Below the pieces are notes generated by a model, which was not told the DNA's origin, made no database searches, and was given only the letters and a program-made list of their open reading frames with translations. A stretch of DNA of 64,000 nucleotides from an uncultured Eubacteriales bacterium. GTDB taxonomy: Bacteria > Bacillota > Clostridia > Christensenellales > Borkfalkiaceae. The position numbers and the translations under genes were made by a program. The stretch is taken from positions 121,925 through 185,924 of the forward strand of contig UQHL01000003.1 in NCBI GenBank assembly GCA_900540805.1, read 5' to 3'. Positions 8,251 through 15,966 of the stretch are shown here, piece after piece. The stretch's first letter is position 1; the number at the start of each line of letters is the position of its first letter.

Positions 8251-8841
8251 TTACATAAACCTCTCGGTCGCCTTTTTCACCGCTACGGCGAGAATGGGCG
8301 TAAGAATTGTCGCACAGACCAGTTCGATGGGAAAGTTGATCGTGATACACATTTTGATCCAGTCGGCAACGGAAAAACCGCCTTCCGCGCCGACGGGGAA
8401 AAACAGGGACAGACACGCGATGACGAGCAGGGTATTGGTGAAAATCCCCGCCGCCGCGCCGATTGCGTACGGCAGAGAAGTATTGACAAATTTCTTCTCC
8501 GATTTTCCCGTCAGCTTTTTGGTCAATTTATATACGCCGTAGGCGCAGGGCCCGACGAACAGCCGGGGAAGAATGGAAATCCACGGCATGACGAAATAGG
8601 GATTTCCGATAAAGAGCGCGCAGAGCAGCGACGTGACGCCGAACACCGCGGAAAACAGAAACGCGCGTTTGAGATCCCACGAAAGGCACAGCGTCATCAG
8701 GATACCGAGGGAAAGAAAGGCGGGCGGCGTATAGGAAAAAATCTTGAATATCGCCGATTCGACAAACAGTACCACGACCATGACGGCCGCCATGACACCG
8801 AGCAGAGAAATGGTGCGCGCAGCAGAAGCTTTGTTGTTCAT
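8251..8841 (-). CDS. ECF transporter S component, candidate pantothenate importer
   Basis: 196 residues, with about five or six membrane segments. The pattern is that of ECF substrate-binding S components: a helix-rich N-terminus (RTISLLGVMAAVMVVVLF), a loop with PPAFLSLG, and a basic cytoplasmic stretch KLTKKLTGKSEKK. S components dock on the shared EcfA-EcfA-EcfT core, which is encoded at 37.5-40.1 kb. Pantothenate is inferred from the tight coupling to coaX, not from a ligand motif. A GGAGGTC site precedes the ATG, and the mRNA leader is structured (see 8886-8974). Confidence 0.8.
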   Translation of the reverse strand: MNNKASAARTISLLGVMAAVMVVVLFVESAIFKIFSYTPPAFLSLGILMTLCLSWDLKRAFLFSAVFGVTSLLCALFIGNPYFVMPWISILPRLFVGPCAYGVYKLTKKLTGKSEKKFVNTSLPYAIGAAAGIFTNTLLVIACLSLFFPVGAEGGFSVADWIKMCITINFPIELVCATILTPILAVAVKKATERFM

Positions 8842-8885
8842 AAATGACCTCCATCGAGTTCTTTTACGACGAAAAGATACCCGCG

Positions 8886-8974
8886 AAAAAAAAATAATAT
8901 ATGTATCCGCGTATCCGTGTTTTCGGTCAGACCGCGTAAACCGCGTGTCCGCCTCGGATACATCGAGATATTAT
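8886..8974 (-). promoter_or_regulatory. Structured leader with terminator-like hairpin (candidate riboswitch/attenuator)
   Basis: In the transcript of the S-component gene, AUGUAUCCG (8963-8955) pairs perfectly with CGGAUACAU (8909-8901). The pairing is extended by AUAAUAU/AUAUUAU, and a run of nine U follows at once (8894-8886). A second CGGAUAC copy (8917-8911) offers a competing partner for the same left arm. The RNA inside the stem is GC-rich (ACGCGG twice). Stem, U tract and alternative partner together look like transcription attenuation. No known riboswitch class is recognised. Confidence 0.55.
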
Positions 8975-8976
8975 TT

Positions 8977-9005
8977 ATTATAGCGCATTTTTTCTTTTCT
9001 GGCAA
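8977..9005 (-). promoter_or_regulatory. Promoter of S component-coaX operon
   Basis: TTGCCA (9000-9005), 17-base spacer and TATAAT (8977-8982) on the minus strand. The leader to the ATG at 8841 is about 130 bases. Confidence 0.85.
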
Positions 9006-9080
9006 CAAAATGGCGGCGGAAATCGGAACATTTTTTCCCGCCTGCGTAATACTATGTAATAGAAAGATAAAACCGCAGGC

Positions 9081-9122
9081 TGTTTCATTCCCTTTCGGGG
9101 TAGATTTTACATATCCCCTGCG
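9081..9122 (+). promoter_or_regulatory. Leader hairpin before the Cys-rich peptide gene
   Basis: CCGCAGG near 9081 pairs with CCTGCGG near 9116-9122, with an inner GGGG/CCCC pair. It ends about 25 bases before the start codon at 9149. It may be regulatory or simply stabilising. No convincing -10/-35 pair was found between it and 9005. Confidence 0.4.
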
Positions 9123-9148
9123 GTGAAAACACAGGAGGTCTTTATTTT

Positions 9149-9355
9149 ATGAATTGCTGCACACAGGGTAACACCACCCTTTGGATTCTCATTGCGCTGC
9201 TCGTTTTGGGCTCGAAAGACGGATGTTTCTGCGAAGGTATCTTGAGCGGCTGCGGTCTGCCTATTATTCTCGCGCTTCTCTACTGTCTGTACAAGAACGG
9301 AACGCTTTCCGCTATCCTCACCCCTTCGTGCGGTTGCGGCTGCGGCTGCAACTGA
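9149..9355 (+). CDS. Short cysteine-rich membrane peptide
   Basis: 68 residues, preceded by a very good site (AGGAGGTC). It begins MNCCTQG, has one hydrophobic stretch (LWILIALLVLG) and a second (LPIILALLYCLY), and ends in alternating Cys-Gly (CGCGCGCN). Eleven cysteines in 68 residues is extreme. Short Cys-Gly tails of this kind occur in small clostridial proteins of unknown role, some spore-associated. No function can be assigned. It stands alone, transcribed away from coaX, and ends in a bidirectional terminator. Confidence 0.75.
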   Translation: MNCCTQGNTTLWILIALLVLGSKDGCFCEGILSGCGLPIILALLYCLYKNGTLSAILTPSCGCGCGCN

Positions 9356-9446
9356 GCCCGAAAGCAAGACGCCGATACCGGATTTTCTGCCGGCCCGCAA
9401 AACGGCGGCAAAAAACGGCAGGTACATCGGGCGATGCCCGACATCG

Positions 9447-9485
9447 AAAAAGAGATACGGCCAAACGGCCGTATCTCCTTTTTGT
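9447..9485. terminator. Bidirectional terminator
   Basis: An 11-bp perfect stem (9452-9462 with 9467-9477), loop AAAC, T run on one side and A run on the other. It serves both the Cys-rich gene and the ROK kinase gene. Confidence 0.93.
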
Positions 9486-9486
9486 T

Positions 9487-10461
9487 TTATCGTTTCCATT
9501 CCGCACTCTTTACCATGGCCAGCCGCGCGGCGCCGCAAAGCCCCGCGTCGTTTCCCAAAGACGCTACGGCGATTTCGACGGGCGCGTATTTCGTGCCCCC
9601 GTAAAGAAGGCGGTGAACCTTTCTCTTCAACGGCTTCAAAAGATTGTCGCCCTCGGCGCAGACGCCGCCGCCCAGAAGAATCGCTTCGGGACGGAAAACG
9701 TTGGCGAGATTGGTGATGCCCTCGGCCAGATAGCCTATGTAACGTTTCACCACCCGTTCGCCGCACTTATCGCCCGCACGCATGCCGTCGAACGCCGTTT
9801 TGCCATCTACCCGCTCGAGCTCTCCGCCGCAGAGCTTCCACAGCGCGCTGTCTCTGTCCTTGAGCATGGCGCGCCTGGTCTGCGCGATGAGCGCCGTCGC
9901 TGAAGCGTAGGCCTCGAAACAGCCGCGGCGGCCGCAGGTGCATTTTTCCCCGCCGAAACGGATCACCTCGTGCCCGATCTCCGCGCCCGCGGATTTATTT
10001 CCCTCAAACAGCTTTCCGTCGATGACGATTCCCCCGCCGACGCCCGTGCCCAGCGTCACGAAAATCGTCGAGGAATATTTCTTCCCCGCGCCGCAGAAGT
10101 GTTCGCCCAAGGCCGCCGCGTTGGCGTCGTTGGTAATATAGGCGGGCAGGCCTACCGCCGCGCTCACCTCCCTGCACAGGGGGACGTTTTTCCAGCAGAT
10201 ATTGTTGCTGTAAACGATCACGCCGTTTTTGCTGTCAATCGCACCGGGTGCCCCGATCCCCACCGCCTTTACGTCCTGCCTGCCGATCTGCGCACGGTCG
10301 GCCAGAGCAAAAACCAGATTCGCCATATCCGCGGCGATTTCCCGATACGGGCGTTCCTTGCCCGTGGGGATTTTATCCTTGCATATGATGTTTCCCGTTT
10401 CATCGACGAGCCCGCACTTGATAAACGTGCCGCCGAGATCTATTCCCGCATAATAGTTCAT
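9487..10461 (-). CDS. ROK-family sugar kinase (glucokinase type)
   Basis: 324 residues. The N-terminal ATP site is GIDLGGTFIKCGLVDETG. The sugar/catalytic region contains ITNDANAAALGEH. The ROK zinc motif is present as HEV, CTCGRRGCFEAYAS (His plus three Cys). The length and motifs fit glucokinase, but ROK kinases for fructose or mannose look alike. It overlaps the mannose-6-phosphate isomerase stop by four bases (ATGA), so the two are translationally coupled. Together they would feed hexoses into fructose-6-phosphate. Confidence 0.9.
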   Translation of the reverse strand: MNYYAGIDLGGTFIKCGLVDETGNIICKDKIPTGKERPYREIAADMANLVFALADRAQIGRQDVKAVGIGAPGAIDSKNGVIVYSNNICWKNVPLCREVSAAVGLPAYITNDANAAALGEHFCGAGKKYSSTIFVTLGTGVGGGIVIDGKLFEGNKSAGAEIGHEVIRFGGEKCTCGRRGCFEAYASATALIAQTRRAMLKDRDSALWKLCGGELERVDGKTAFDGMRAGDKCGERVVKRYIGYLAEGITNLANVFRPEAILLGGGVCAEGDNLLKPLKRKVHRLLYGGTKYAPVEIAVASLGNDAGLCGAARLAMVKSAEWKR

Positions 10462-11384
10462 ACCCTGCTCCCTTCGTTTTCGTTTGTAAGAATAATTTTC
10501 GCGTTGCCTTCCAGCGTATATGTTTCCCCGCAGGGGATAAAGAAACTATTCCCCGCGGTAAATTTTTCGCCGTCGAGCGTTCCTTCGCCGCTCAGGACGT
10601 TGAGCGCCGTAAAGGAGCTTTCACACCGTTCGGAAAAAATCCCCTTAAGCGCCAATTCGCGGCAGCGGAAGTATTTGCACTTCGTCAAAAGCCTGATTTC
10701 GCCGCCCTCGGTCTTTTCGAAACGGCCGCTTCCCGTCTCGTCCTTAAAGGCCCGGAAATTGATGACTTCCACCGCTTTTTCGACGTGCAGGGGACGAAGT
10801 TTTCCGTCCGCTCCCCTGCGGTTATAATCATAGACGCGATAGGTGACGTTGCTGCTTTGCTGAACCTCGCAGATGACGCAGCCCGCGCCGATCGCGTGCA
10901 CCGTCCCCGCCTTGATGAGGTAGGCGTCCCCCGACTTCACGGGAATAAAGTTGAGCAGCTCTTCCACCGTGCCGTTTTTTACTTTTTCCAAAAATTCTTC
11001 CTTCGCGGTATCCCGCGCAAAGCCGCAGTAAATCCCCGCGCCCTCGTCCGCCTGGAGAATATACCACATCTCCGTCTTGCCGTTATCCCCTTCCACGCGC
11101 CTCGCGTATTCGTCGTCGGGGTGTACCTGAACGGATAAATTCTGCGCCGCGTCGATAAATTTTACGAGCACGGGAAACGCGGAGCCCGCTTCGTCCACGC
11201 TTTTCGGATTTTGCGCGATATAGTCCGCCAAGGTTCCCTCGCCGCAGCCGCTTAATCCGTCGGGATGAACGGATACCTCCCAGCTTTCGCTGATTTTTCT
11301 GCCGCCGTTGTCGCGGCCGAAAAAGCCTTTCAGTTTGTATCCGCCCCAAAGATAATCCTTGAGGACGGGCGTCAGTTTTAACAT
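10458..11384 (-). CDS. manA: Mannose-6-phosphate isomerase, class I (short form)
   Basis: 308 residues, the length of the short Bacillus-type ManA. It interconverts mannose-6-phosphate and fructose-6-phosphate. The zinc site is visible as SVQVHPDDEYAR and KTEMWYIL, with GTVHAIGAG further on. The N-terminus LKDYLWGGYKLKGFFG is typical. A GGAGGCAGGAG site precedes the ATG. First gene of a two-gene operon with the ROK kinase. Confidence 0.93.
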   Translation of the reverse strand: MLKLTPVLKDYLWGGYKLKGFFGRDNGGRKISESWEVSVHPDGLSGCGEGTLADYIAQNPKSVDEAGSAFPVLVKFIDAAQNLSVQVHPDDEYARRVEGDNGKTEMWYILQADEGAGIYCGFARDTAKEEFLEKVKNGTVEELLNFIPVKSGDAYLIKAGTVHAIGAGCVICEVQQSSNVTYRVYDYNRRGADGKLRPLHVEKAVEVINFRAFKDETGSGRFEKTEGGEIRLLTKCKYFRCRELALKGIFSERCESSFTALNVLSGEGTLDGEKFTAGNSFFIPCGETYTLEGNAKIILTNENEGSRV

Positions 11385-11431
11385 CTCCTGCCTCCAAAAA
11401 ACGCGCTGTGTCGCAATTTATTTCTTTTATC

Positions 11432-11459
11432 ATTATAATGATTTTTCGCGTTTTGTCAA
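11432..11459 (-). promoter_or_regulatory. Promoter of manA-ROK kinase operon
   Basis: TTGACA (11454-11459), 16-base spacer and TATAAT (11432-11437) on the minus strand. Confidence 0.88.
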
Positions 11460-11560
11460 GCGCACGAACGGCGCTGTCCGCAATAAAAAACTCCCGTTCG
11501 GGCGACATCCCTTTTTTGAGGCCGAATTTATCTCTTTTCCTCTCGCTGCCCTTTAATTCC

Positions 11561-11589
11561 TTGACAATTTATTCCTCATGGGTTACAAT
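11561..11589 (+). promoter_or_regulatory. Promoter of the 11638 membrane-protein gene
   Basis: TTGACA, 17-base spacer, TACAAT. It spans the ATG at 11578, which therefore cannot be the start. A 6-bp inverted repeat (GTCAGA/TCTGAC) follows in the leader. Confidence 0.88.
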
Positions 11590-11637
11590 AACAGCGTCAG
11601 ACTTGTCACGTTTTTTTCTGACAAACGGAGGGAAGCA

Positions 11638-12453
11638 GTGGAAATTATTGCGCAGAGGGTATTCAATCCGCTTTATATTCATCTCGACATCTGTTTTTTG
11701 GTGTTTTTTTGCGCCCTGCTGATCGTCAGGAAAAAATATCTCGCGCTGTTTTTTGCGTTGGCGGGCGGAGTTTTATATATGCTCGTCGATTACGGAATTT
11801 TCCATCTGTTGCTTCATACGCGCAGCATCGAGGGCGGAAACCTGTTTTGGGTGCTCCTTTGGATGTCCATGAGCTACGGAATAACAAATTTCGCCTGGAT
11901 CTGGCTGTGGATGTCGAAGGACAAGCACCTTTTCGAGTGGTCGCTCCTCATCTGGCTTTGGTGGATCGCCGCGCCCATGCTCGCCGCCACTTTCGGCGCG
12001 GGGCTTGCGCCCATCAAAATACAACGTACGACGGGCGCTTACCACGGCTATATGGCGCTGATCCTTTTCGTTTCCTACGCCGCGGCGATCGTCTATAATT
12101 TACTGCAAAAGGATAAAGAAAAACGATTTCCCCTGCTTTGGCTGCTGGCCATCGGGATACTCGTCCAATTTGCATGGGAATTTTCCCTGCTCATCGGCGG
12201 CATCAGAAGCGCGGAGCTCGCTTCGTCGGGCAGTAAGCTGATGACGCTCGTCGTCAATTCCCTGCTCGAGACAAACCTCGGCGCCGTGCCTATTTTCTGT
12301 ATTTTCGTCCTCGTCACGAGCCGATTTACGGAAAACCTGAAACGCCGCGAACGCCCCCTGCGTTTTACCGAACGGATACGCGAGGTCAATCGTACGAAAG
12401 TACGCGAGCAAAAAGGAGACGGCGAAAAAACGCCGCCCGAGCTTCCCGATTAA
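11638..12453 (+). CDS. Multi-pass membrane protein of unknown function
   Basis: 271 residues from a GTG at 11638, chosen because GGAGGG lies six bases upstream and the promoter excludes earlier starts. About seven hydrophobic segments span residues 15-225. They are unusually rich in Trp (LFWVLLWMSMSYGITNFAW and similar). The cytoplasmic tail after residue 240 is charged (KRRERPLRF, REQKGDGEK). I do not recognise the family. It has its own promoter and terminator and so is a single-gene unit. Confidence 0.8.
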   Translation: MEIIAQRVFNPLYIHLDICFLVFFCALLIVRKKYLALFFALAGGVLYMLVDYGIFHLLLHTRSIEGGNLFWVLLWMSMSYGITNFAWIWLWMSKDKHLFEWSLLIWLWWIAAPMLAATFGAGLAPIKIQRTTGAYHGYMALILFVSYAAAIVYNLLQKDKEKRFPLLWLLAIGILVQFAWEFSLLIGGIRSAELASSGSKLMTLVVNSLLETNLGAVPIFCIFVLVTSRFTENLKRRERPLRFTERIREVNRTKVREQKGDGEKTPPELPD

Positions 12454-12476
12454 AGCATTATCGAAAACCGATATCG

Positions 12477-12509
12477 AAGCGGACCCGCTTTCAACGGGTC
12501 CGCTTTTTG
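12477..12509. terminator. Bidirectional terminator
   Basis: An 11-bp stem (12477-12487 with 12495-12505) followed by T. It sits between the convergent membrane-protein gene and fucI. Confidence 0.9.
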
Positions 12510-12516
12510 TGGGGGA

Positions 12517-14289
12517 TTATTTATATAATTCCTTATACTGCGCGCAGGCGCGGTAGTCGGCCGCCTCGAGGTCCTTCGTCCCGAACGCGCTCCAGGCATG
12601 TGGACGATAGACGTCCTTATCCTCGATATTGTGCAAGCTTACGGGAATACGGAACATGCTCGCAAGCGTAATGAGGTCTTTCCCGATATGTCCGTAACAG
12701 AACGCACCGTGGTTAGCGCCCCAATTCGCCATGACGTTATATACGCTGGAAAAGGCGTTGGTTTCGTTGAGACGGGGCACAAACCATGTGCTCGGCCACG
12801 TCGGGTCCGTCCTGTCCAGAAGCGTTTTGTTCACTTCTTCGGGCAGGTCCACCGTCCAGCCCTCCGCAATCTGCATGGTATAGCCTATCCCGTCCACCAG
12901 ATTCACCCGCACCAGCGTGACGGGCATTTCGCCCTTCGTCGAATAGGTGCTGGAAAATCCGCCGCCGCGGAAATAGCCGCGGTTTGCAGGCGAAAACCTC
13001 GTTGCCTTCAGCATACCGTCGATATCTTCGTCCGTTACCTTCCACCATTCCTTCATGACGGCGTTTCCGTTTTCGTCCCTGCTCGCCCCCGTCCCGTCCA
13101 GCGCCGCCGCACCGCTATTGAGCAGGTGCATAAACCCGTCCTTCGCTTTGCCTCCCGCTTTCCAGCCCGTCACGCGCTCCACCGATTTCGGGCTCCAATA
13201 GGTGCGCACATCTGCAAATATGCTCGCCCGCCCCGTCAGAAGGTTGGAAAACAACATCGCCAGGCCGTTGCAGTTGTCGCTCTCCGTCGCCAGAATCGTC
13301 GGCTGTTTCTTTCCGTTCCAGTCGAAGGTGGAATTGAGGATCGCCTCGGTAAAATCCCCGTTCGGCTTATAGTCCGTCCACATTCTCTGGCCCTGGAATC
13401 CGCCGAAAATCGCGTTTCGGCCCAGCGCTTCCTCGTGACGGCCGATCTCGTCCAATTTGGGATTGCCCAGCATGATGTCCTTGATAATCAGGGTCATCTT
13501 TGCCGCAAATTCCCATTGTTTATCGAGTTCATCGCGCGTAAAATCCTTTTGCCCCCACGGCCCGCCGTTGAGGTCTTTCCCCTCTTTGCAGTTGGCTTTT
13601 ATCCACCTGAGCTCCTTTTCGTATTCCGCTTTATCGTAAATTTCGAGGTCGATACGGCGCAGGATTTCCGTCATGTCCACCCATTCCGCGCGGATACCGA
13701 ACGTTTTCTGCATCGCGTTCGCGTCGAGGAAGCTGCCGCCGATACCCATAGCCACGCTTCCGATCGACACATACGCCTTATTTTTGATTTGTCCCACGGC
13801 CAGCGCACAGCGGGCGAAACGCAAAATTTTTTCTTCCACGTCGGGCGTAATGCCGCTCATCCCCATATCCTGCACGTCCTCGCCGTAAATGGCGAACGCG
13901 GGCAAGCCTCTCTGCGCGTGCGCCGCCATACAGGCCGCGAGATACACCGCGCCGGGACGCTCCGTGCCGTTGAAGCCCCACACCGCTTTCGTCGTCAGCG
14001 GATCGAGATCCATCGTCTCGCTGCCGTAGCACCAGCAGGGCGTCACCGTCAACGTCGCCGTAACGTTTTCCTTTTGAAAATATTCCGCGCAGGCCGCCGC
14101 TTCCTTTCCCCCGCCGATCGTGCACGGAGAAATTACTACCTCCGCTTTGCTGCCGTCCGCGTAAAAGATGTTTTCTTCGATCAATTTCTTCGCGTCTTTC
14201 GCCATCTGCATGGTCTGCGCTTCCAGCCCCTCGCGGATTCCGCCCCAACGCCCGTCGATCGTCGGCCTGATCCCGATTTTGTTTTTCAT
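12517..14289 (-). CDS. fucI: L-fucose isomerase
   Basis: 590 residues, against 591 in E. coli. It isomerises L-fucose to L-fuculose with Mn2+ and can also act on D-arabinose. Recognisable blocks are GIRPTIDGRWGGIREGLE, VSPC-like ISPCTIGGG, TPCWCYGSETMDL, and the metal region ATESDNCNGLAML with ADVRTYW, supplying the Glu and Asp ligands. NWGANHGAFCYGHIG near the C-terminus supplies the His ligand. The start overlaps the fucU stop by four bases, so the two are co-translated. Neither fuculokinase nor fuculose-1-phosphate aldolase is in the window, so the pathway must be completed elsewhere. Confidence 0.96.
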   Translation of the reverse strand: MKNKIGIRPTIDGRWGGIREGLEAQTMQMAKDAKKLIEENIFYADGSKAEVVISPCTIGGGKEAAACAEYFQKENVTATLTVTPCWCYGSETMDLDPLTTKAVWGFNGTERPGAVYLAACMAAHAQRGLPAFAIYGEDVQDMGMSGITPDVEEKILRFARCALAVGQIKNKAYVSIGSVAMGIGGSFLDANAMQKTFGIRAEWVDMTEILRRIDLEIYDKAEYEKELRWIKANCKEGKDLNGGPWGQKDFTRDELDKQWEFAAKMTLIIKDIMLGNPKLDEIGRHEEALGRNAIFGGFQGQRMWTDYKPNGDFTEAILNSTFDWNGKKQPTILATESDNCNGLAMLFSNLLTGRASIFADVRTYWSPKSVERVTGWKAGGKAKDGFMHLLNSGAAALDGTGASRDENGNAVMKEWWKVTDEDIDGMLKATRFSPANRGYFRGGGFSSTYSTKGEMPVTLVRVNLVDGIGYTMQIAEGWTVDLPEEVNKTLLDRTDPTWPSTWFVPRLNETNAFSSVYNVMANWGANHGAFCYGHIGKDLITLASMFRIPVSLHNIEDKDVYRPHAWSAFGTKDLEAADYRACAQYKELYK

Positions 14290-14705
14290 ACGATTACCCC
14301 TTTTTTCAAAATAATATTTGCATAAAGCGCGCTTTCACCCGTGGCGATCACGGCGTACGCCCTTTTTGCCCGTTCGTAAAACGCAAACCGTTCCTCGAAA
14401 CCAAGCTTGAAATTTTCATCCTCGGACGCGATTTGTTCGTATTCCGCCCAGATTGCGGGCTTCGGGTCTCCTTTCGTCGTCTGCATCAACACAAAATTGG
14501 AATCCGCATAGCCGTCCAGCGGAATGAGTCCGAGTATTGCCTTTAACAGCTCGGCTGCGCCGTGTCCGTCCGCGCGTACCGTGCGGGAATTTAAGCTCTC
14601 CGCGGGAAAATTTCCGTCCGCGAGCACGATTTCGTCGCCGTGCCCCATTTCGCTCAATATCTTCAAAAGCTCGGGGGAAAGAATTTTGGGAATTCCTTTC
14701 AGCAT
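14286..14705 (-). CDS. fucU: L-fucose mutarotase
   Basis: 139 residues of the RbsD/FucU family. It speeds the alpha/beta interconversion of fucose, giving the anomer the isomerase uses. Motifs: MLKGIPKILSPELLKIL, MGHGDEIVLADGNFPAES with the catalytic His/Asp, RADGHGAAELL and the C-terminal Tyr-containing ESALYANIILKKGV. Strong AAGGAGG site. First gene of fucU-fucI, divergent from an AraC regulator. Confidence 0.95.
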   Translation of the reverse strand: MLKGIPKILSPELLKILSEMGHGDEIVLADGNFPAESLNSRTVRADGHGAAELLKAILGLIPLDGYADSNFVLMQTTKGDPKPAIWAEYEQIASEDENFKLGFEERFAFYERAKRAYAVIATGESALYANIILKKGVIV

Positions 14706-14729
14706 ATGTCCGCCTCCTTTTTCACGGTT

Positions 14730-14758
14730 ATCATAGCACGTTTCAAATTGGATTTCAA
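14730..14758 (-). promoter_or_regulatory. Promoter of fucU-fucI
   Basis: TTGAAA (14753-14758), 17-base spacer, TATGAT (14730-14735) on the minus strand. TTTCAA occurs twice 12 bases apart (14741, 14753) and CCAATC twice further upstream. These could be half-sites for the divergent AraC protein. Confidence 0.75.
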
Positions 14759-14801
14759 TATATTTTTTTGTATATTATTTTACGCAAGAATGTCCAATCA
14801 T

Positions 14802-14830
14802 TTGCCAATCGTGAAAAAATATGTTATGCT
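14802..14830 (+). promoter_or_regulatory. Promoter of the araC-type gene, leaderless geometry
   Basis: TTGCCA (14802-14807), 17-base spacer, TATGCT (14825-14830), six bases, ATG at 14837. No ribosome binding site. Confidence 0.68.
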
Positions 14831-14836
14831 CTTACT

Positions 14837-15739
14837 ATGAAAGAAAAACACCGCATGGATACCGACGCGCTTCGGCATTTCACCTTTTCAAAAAAATTTA
14901 CGCGCTCGTTGAAGCCTAAATTTGTGTATAGCGGAATTCTGCGCAAGCAGGCGGGCTGGCAGGCGGCCGAGCACAGCCACGAATTTTGCGAGATTTTATA
15001 TATCCGTTCGGGGTCGGGTCGGGTACGGATTGCGGGAAAAGAATTTCCCGTACGCGCGGGAGATCTCGTCGTCTATGCGCCCGAAACCTTACACGGCGAA
15101 TTTTCCGCGCCCGACGACCCGATCGAAACTCTGTTTGTAGCCGCGGCGGGTATCCGTCTGCAAGGGCTTCCTGCGGGACAGCTGCTTTCGCCCGACGATC
15201 CGCCCGTATTTTCCTCCGGAGAATACCGAGTCTTTTTTGAAGAGCTGTTTGAACGCTTGATCGAGGAAACGGACAAAAAGTCGCTTTTTTTCAAGGAAAT
15301 TGCGGAAAATCTGCTGACGATCATCATTCATTTGCTTCTGCGCGTCTGCGTACAGAGCGCGGATTTCGAAAAAATCAACGACGTCTATTATCGGGTAAAA
15401 AATTATCTCGACACACATTATGCCGAACAGCTTACGTTGGACGGGCTATGCGAAACGTTTTTCGTTTCGAAATCCTATCTTTCCCATATTTTCAAGGAAC
15501 TCAACGGCACCTCGCCCATGCGCTATCTCTCCGACGTGCGGCTGAGACAGGCCGAACGGCTTTTGACGACCACCGCGCTGCCCGTGCGGGAAATTGCGGA
15601 ACGCGCGGGGTATCCCGACGAATGCTATTTCTGCCGCGTCTTCAAAAAACGGACAAGCACCACCCCCGCCGCGTTCAGGCGAAGCCGCGCGGAAGAAAAT
15701 GCGGGGCAGGGATTGGGCGACGCACTGCGGAACGAGTAA
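14837..15739 (+). CDS. AraC-family transcription regulator
   Basis: 300 residues. The N-terminal half is a cupin-like sensor (about 35-110, with EHSHEFCEILYI and VRAGDLVVYAPETLHGEF, whose His residues may bind the ligand). The C-terminal 100 residues hold two helix-turn-helix motifs: LDGLCETFFVSKSYLSHIFK and VREIAERAGYPDECYFCRVFK. Placement divergent from fucU-fucI and convergent with a GH20 gene suggests control of glycan use. The ATG at 14837 is at the predicted transcript start. Downstream, before the terminator, lies a 39-bp repeat array. Confidence 0.9.
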   Translation: MKEKHRMDTDALRHFTFSKKFTRSLKPKFVYSGILRKQAGWQAAEHSHEFCEILYIRSGSGRVRIAGKEFPVRAGDLVVYAPETLHGEFSAPDDPIETLFVAAAGIRLQGLPAGQLLSPDDPPVFSSGEYRVFFEELFERLIEETDKKSLFFKEIAENLLTIIIHLLLRVCVQSADFEKINDVYYRVKNYLDTHYAEQLTLDGLCETFFVSKSYLSHIFKELNGTSPMRYLSDVRLRQAERLLTTTALPVREIAERAGYPDECYFCRVFKKRTSTTPAAFRRSRAEENAGQGLGDALRNE

Positions 15740-15747
15740 GCCTTGCC

Positions 15748-15903
15748 GCGTCCAACCGAGATTGCTTTCAGCGGGCAGTCCTTGCCGTGCCTAACCGAGA
15801 TTGCTCGCAGCGGGCAGCCCTTGCCATACCCAACCGAAAAACCCGAGAAAGCAGTATCCTTATCGCGTCCAAACGAAAACACAGCGGAAAAAGTATCCTT
15901 ATT
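15748..15903. repeat. Four tandem copies of a 39-bp repeat
   Basis: Units start at 15748, 15787, 15826 and 15865, all exactly 39 bases. Units 1-2 share CCAACCGAGATTGCT-like and AGCGGGCAG cores. Units 3-4 have diverged to GTATCCTTAT ends. The array lies between the araC stop and the bidirectional terminator, so it would be in the 3' UTR. The period is 13 codons, and one minus-strand frame reads a 13-residue repeat, but no start site supports translation. Confidence 0.85.
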
Positions 15904-15913
15904 TTTCAGCGGC

Positions 15914-15950
15914 AAAAAAGCGCCCGCGGTTTAGGCCGCAGGCGCTTTTT
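15914..15950. terminator. Bidirectional terminator
   Basis: A 10-bp stem with one mismatch (15920-15929 with 15936-15945), six A before and five T after. It separates araC from the convergent GH20 gene. Confidence 0.9.
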
Positions 15951-15966
15951 GTTTTCCGTCTGTTTT

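Noticed and set aside
11578..11637. ATG at 11578 as the start of the Trp-rich membrane protein
   Set aside because: It falls between the -35 and -10 boxes of the gene's own promoter; the GTG at 11638 has a good ribosome site.
12598..14325. A 575-codon open frame antisense to fucI
   Set aside because: Arg/His-rich shadow translation; fucI on the other strand is full length with all motifs.
15625..15915. Minus-strand 96-codon frame with a 13-residue repeat
   Set aside because: It only translates the 39-bp DNA array and the end of araC antisense; no ribosome site or promoter supports it.
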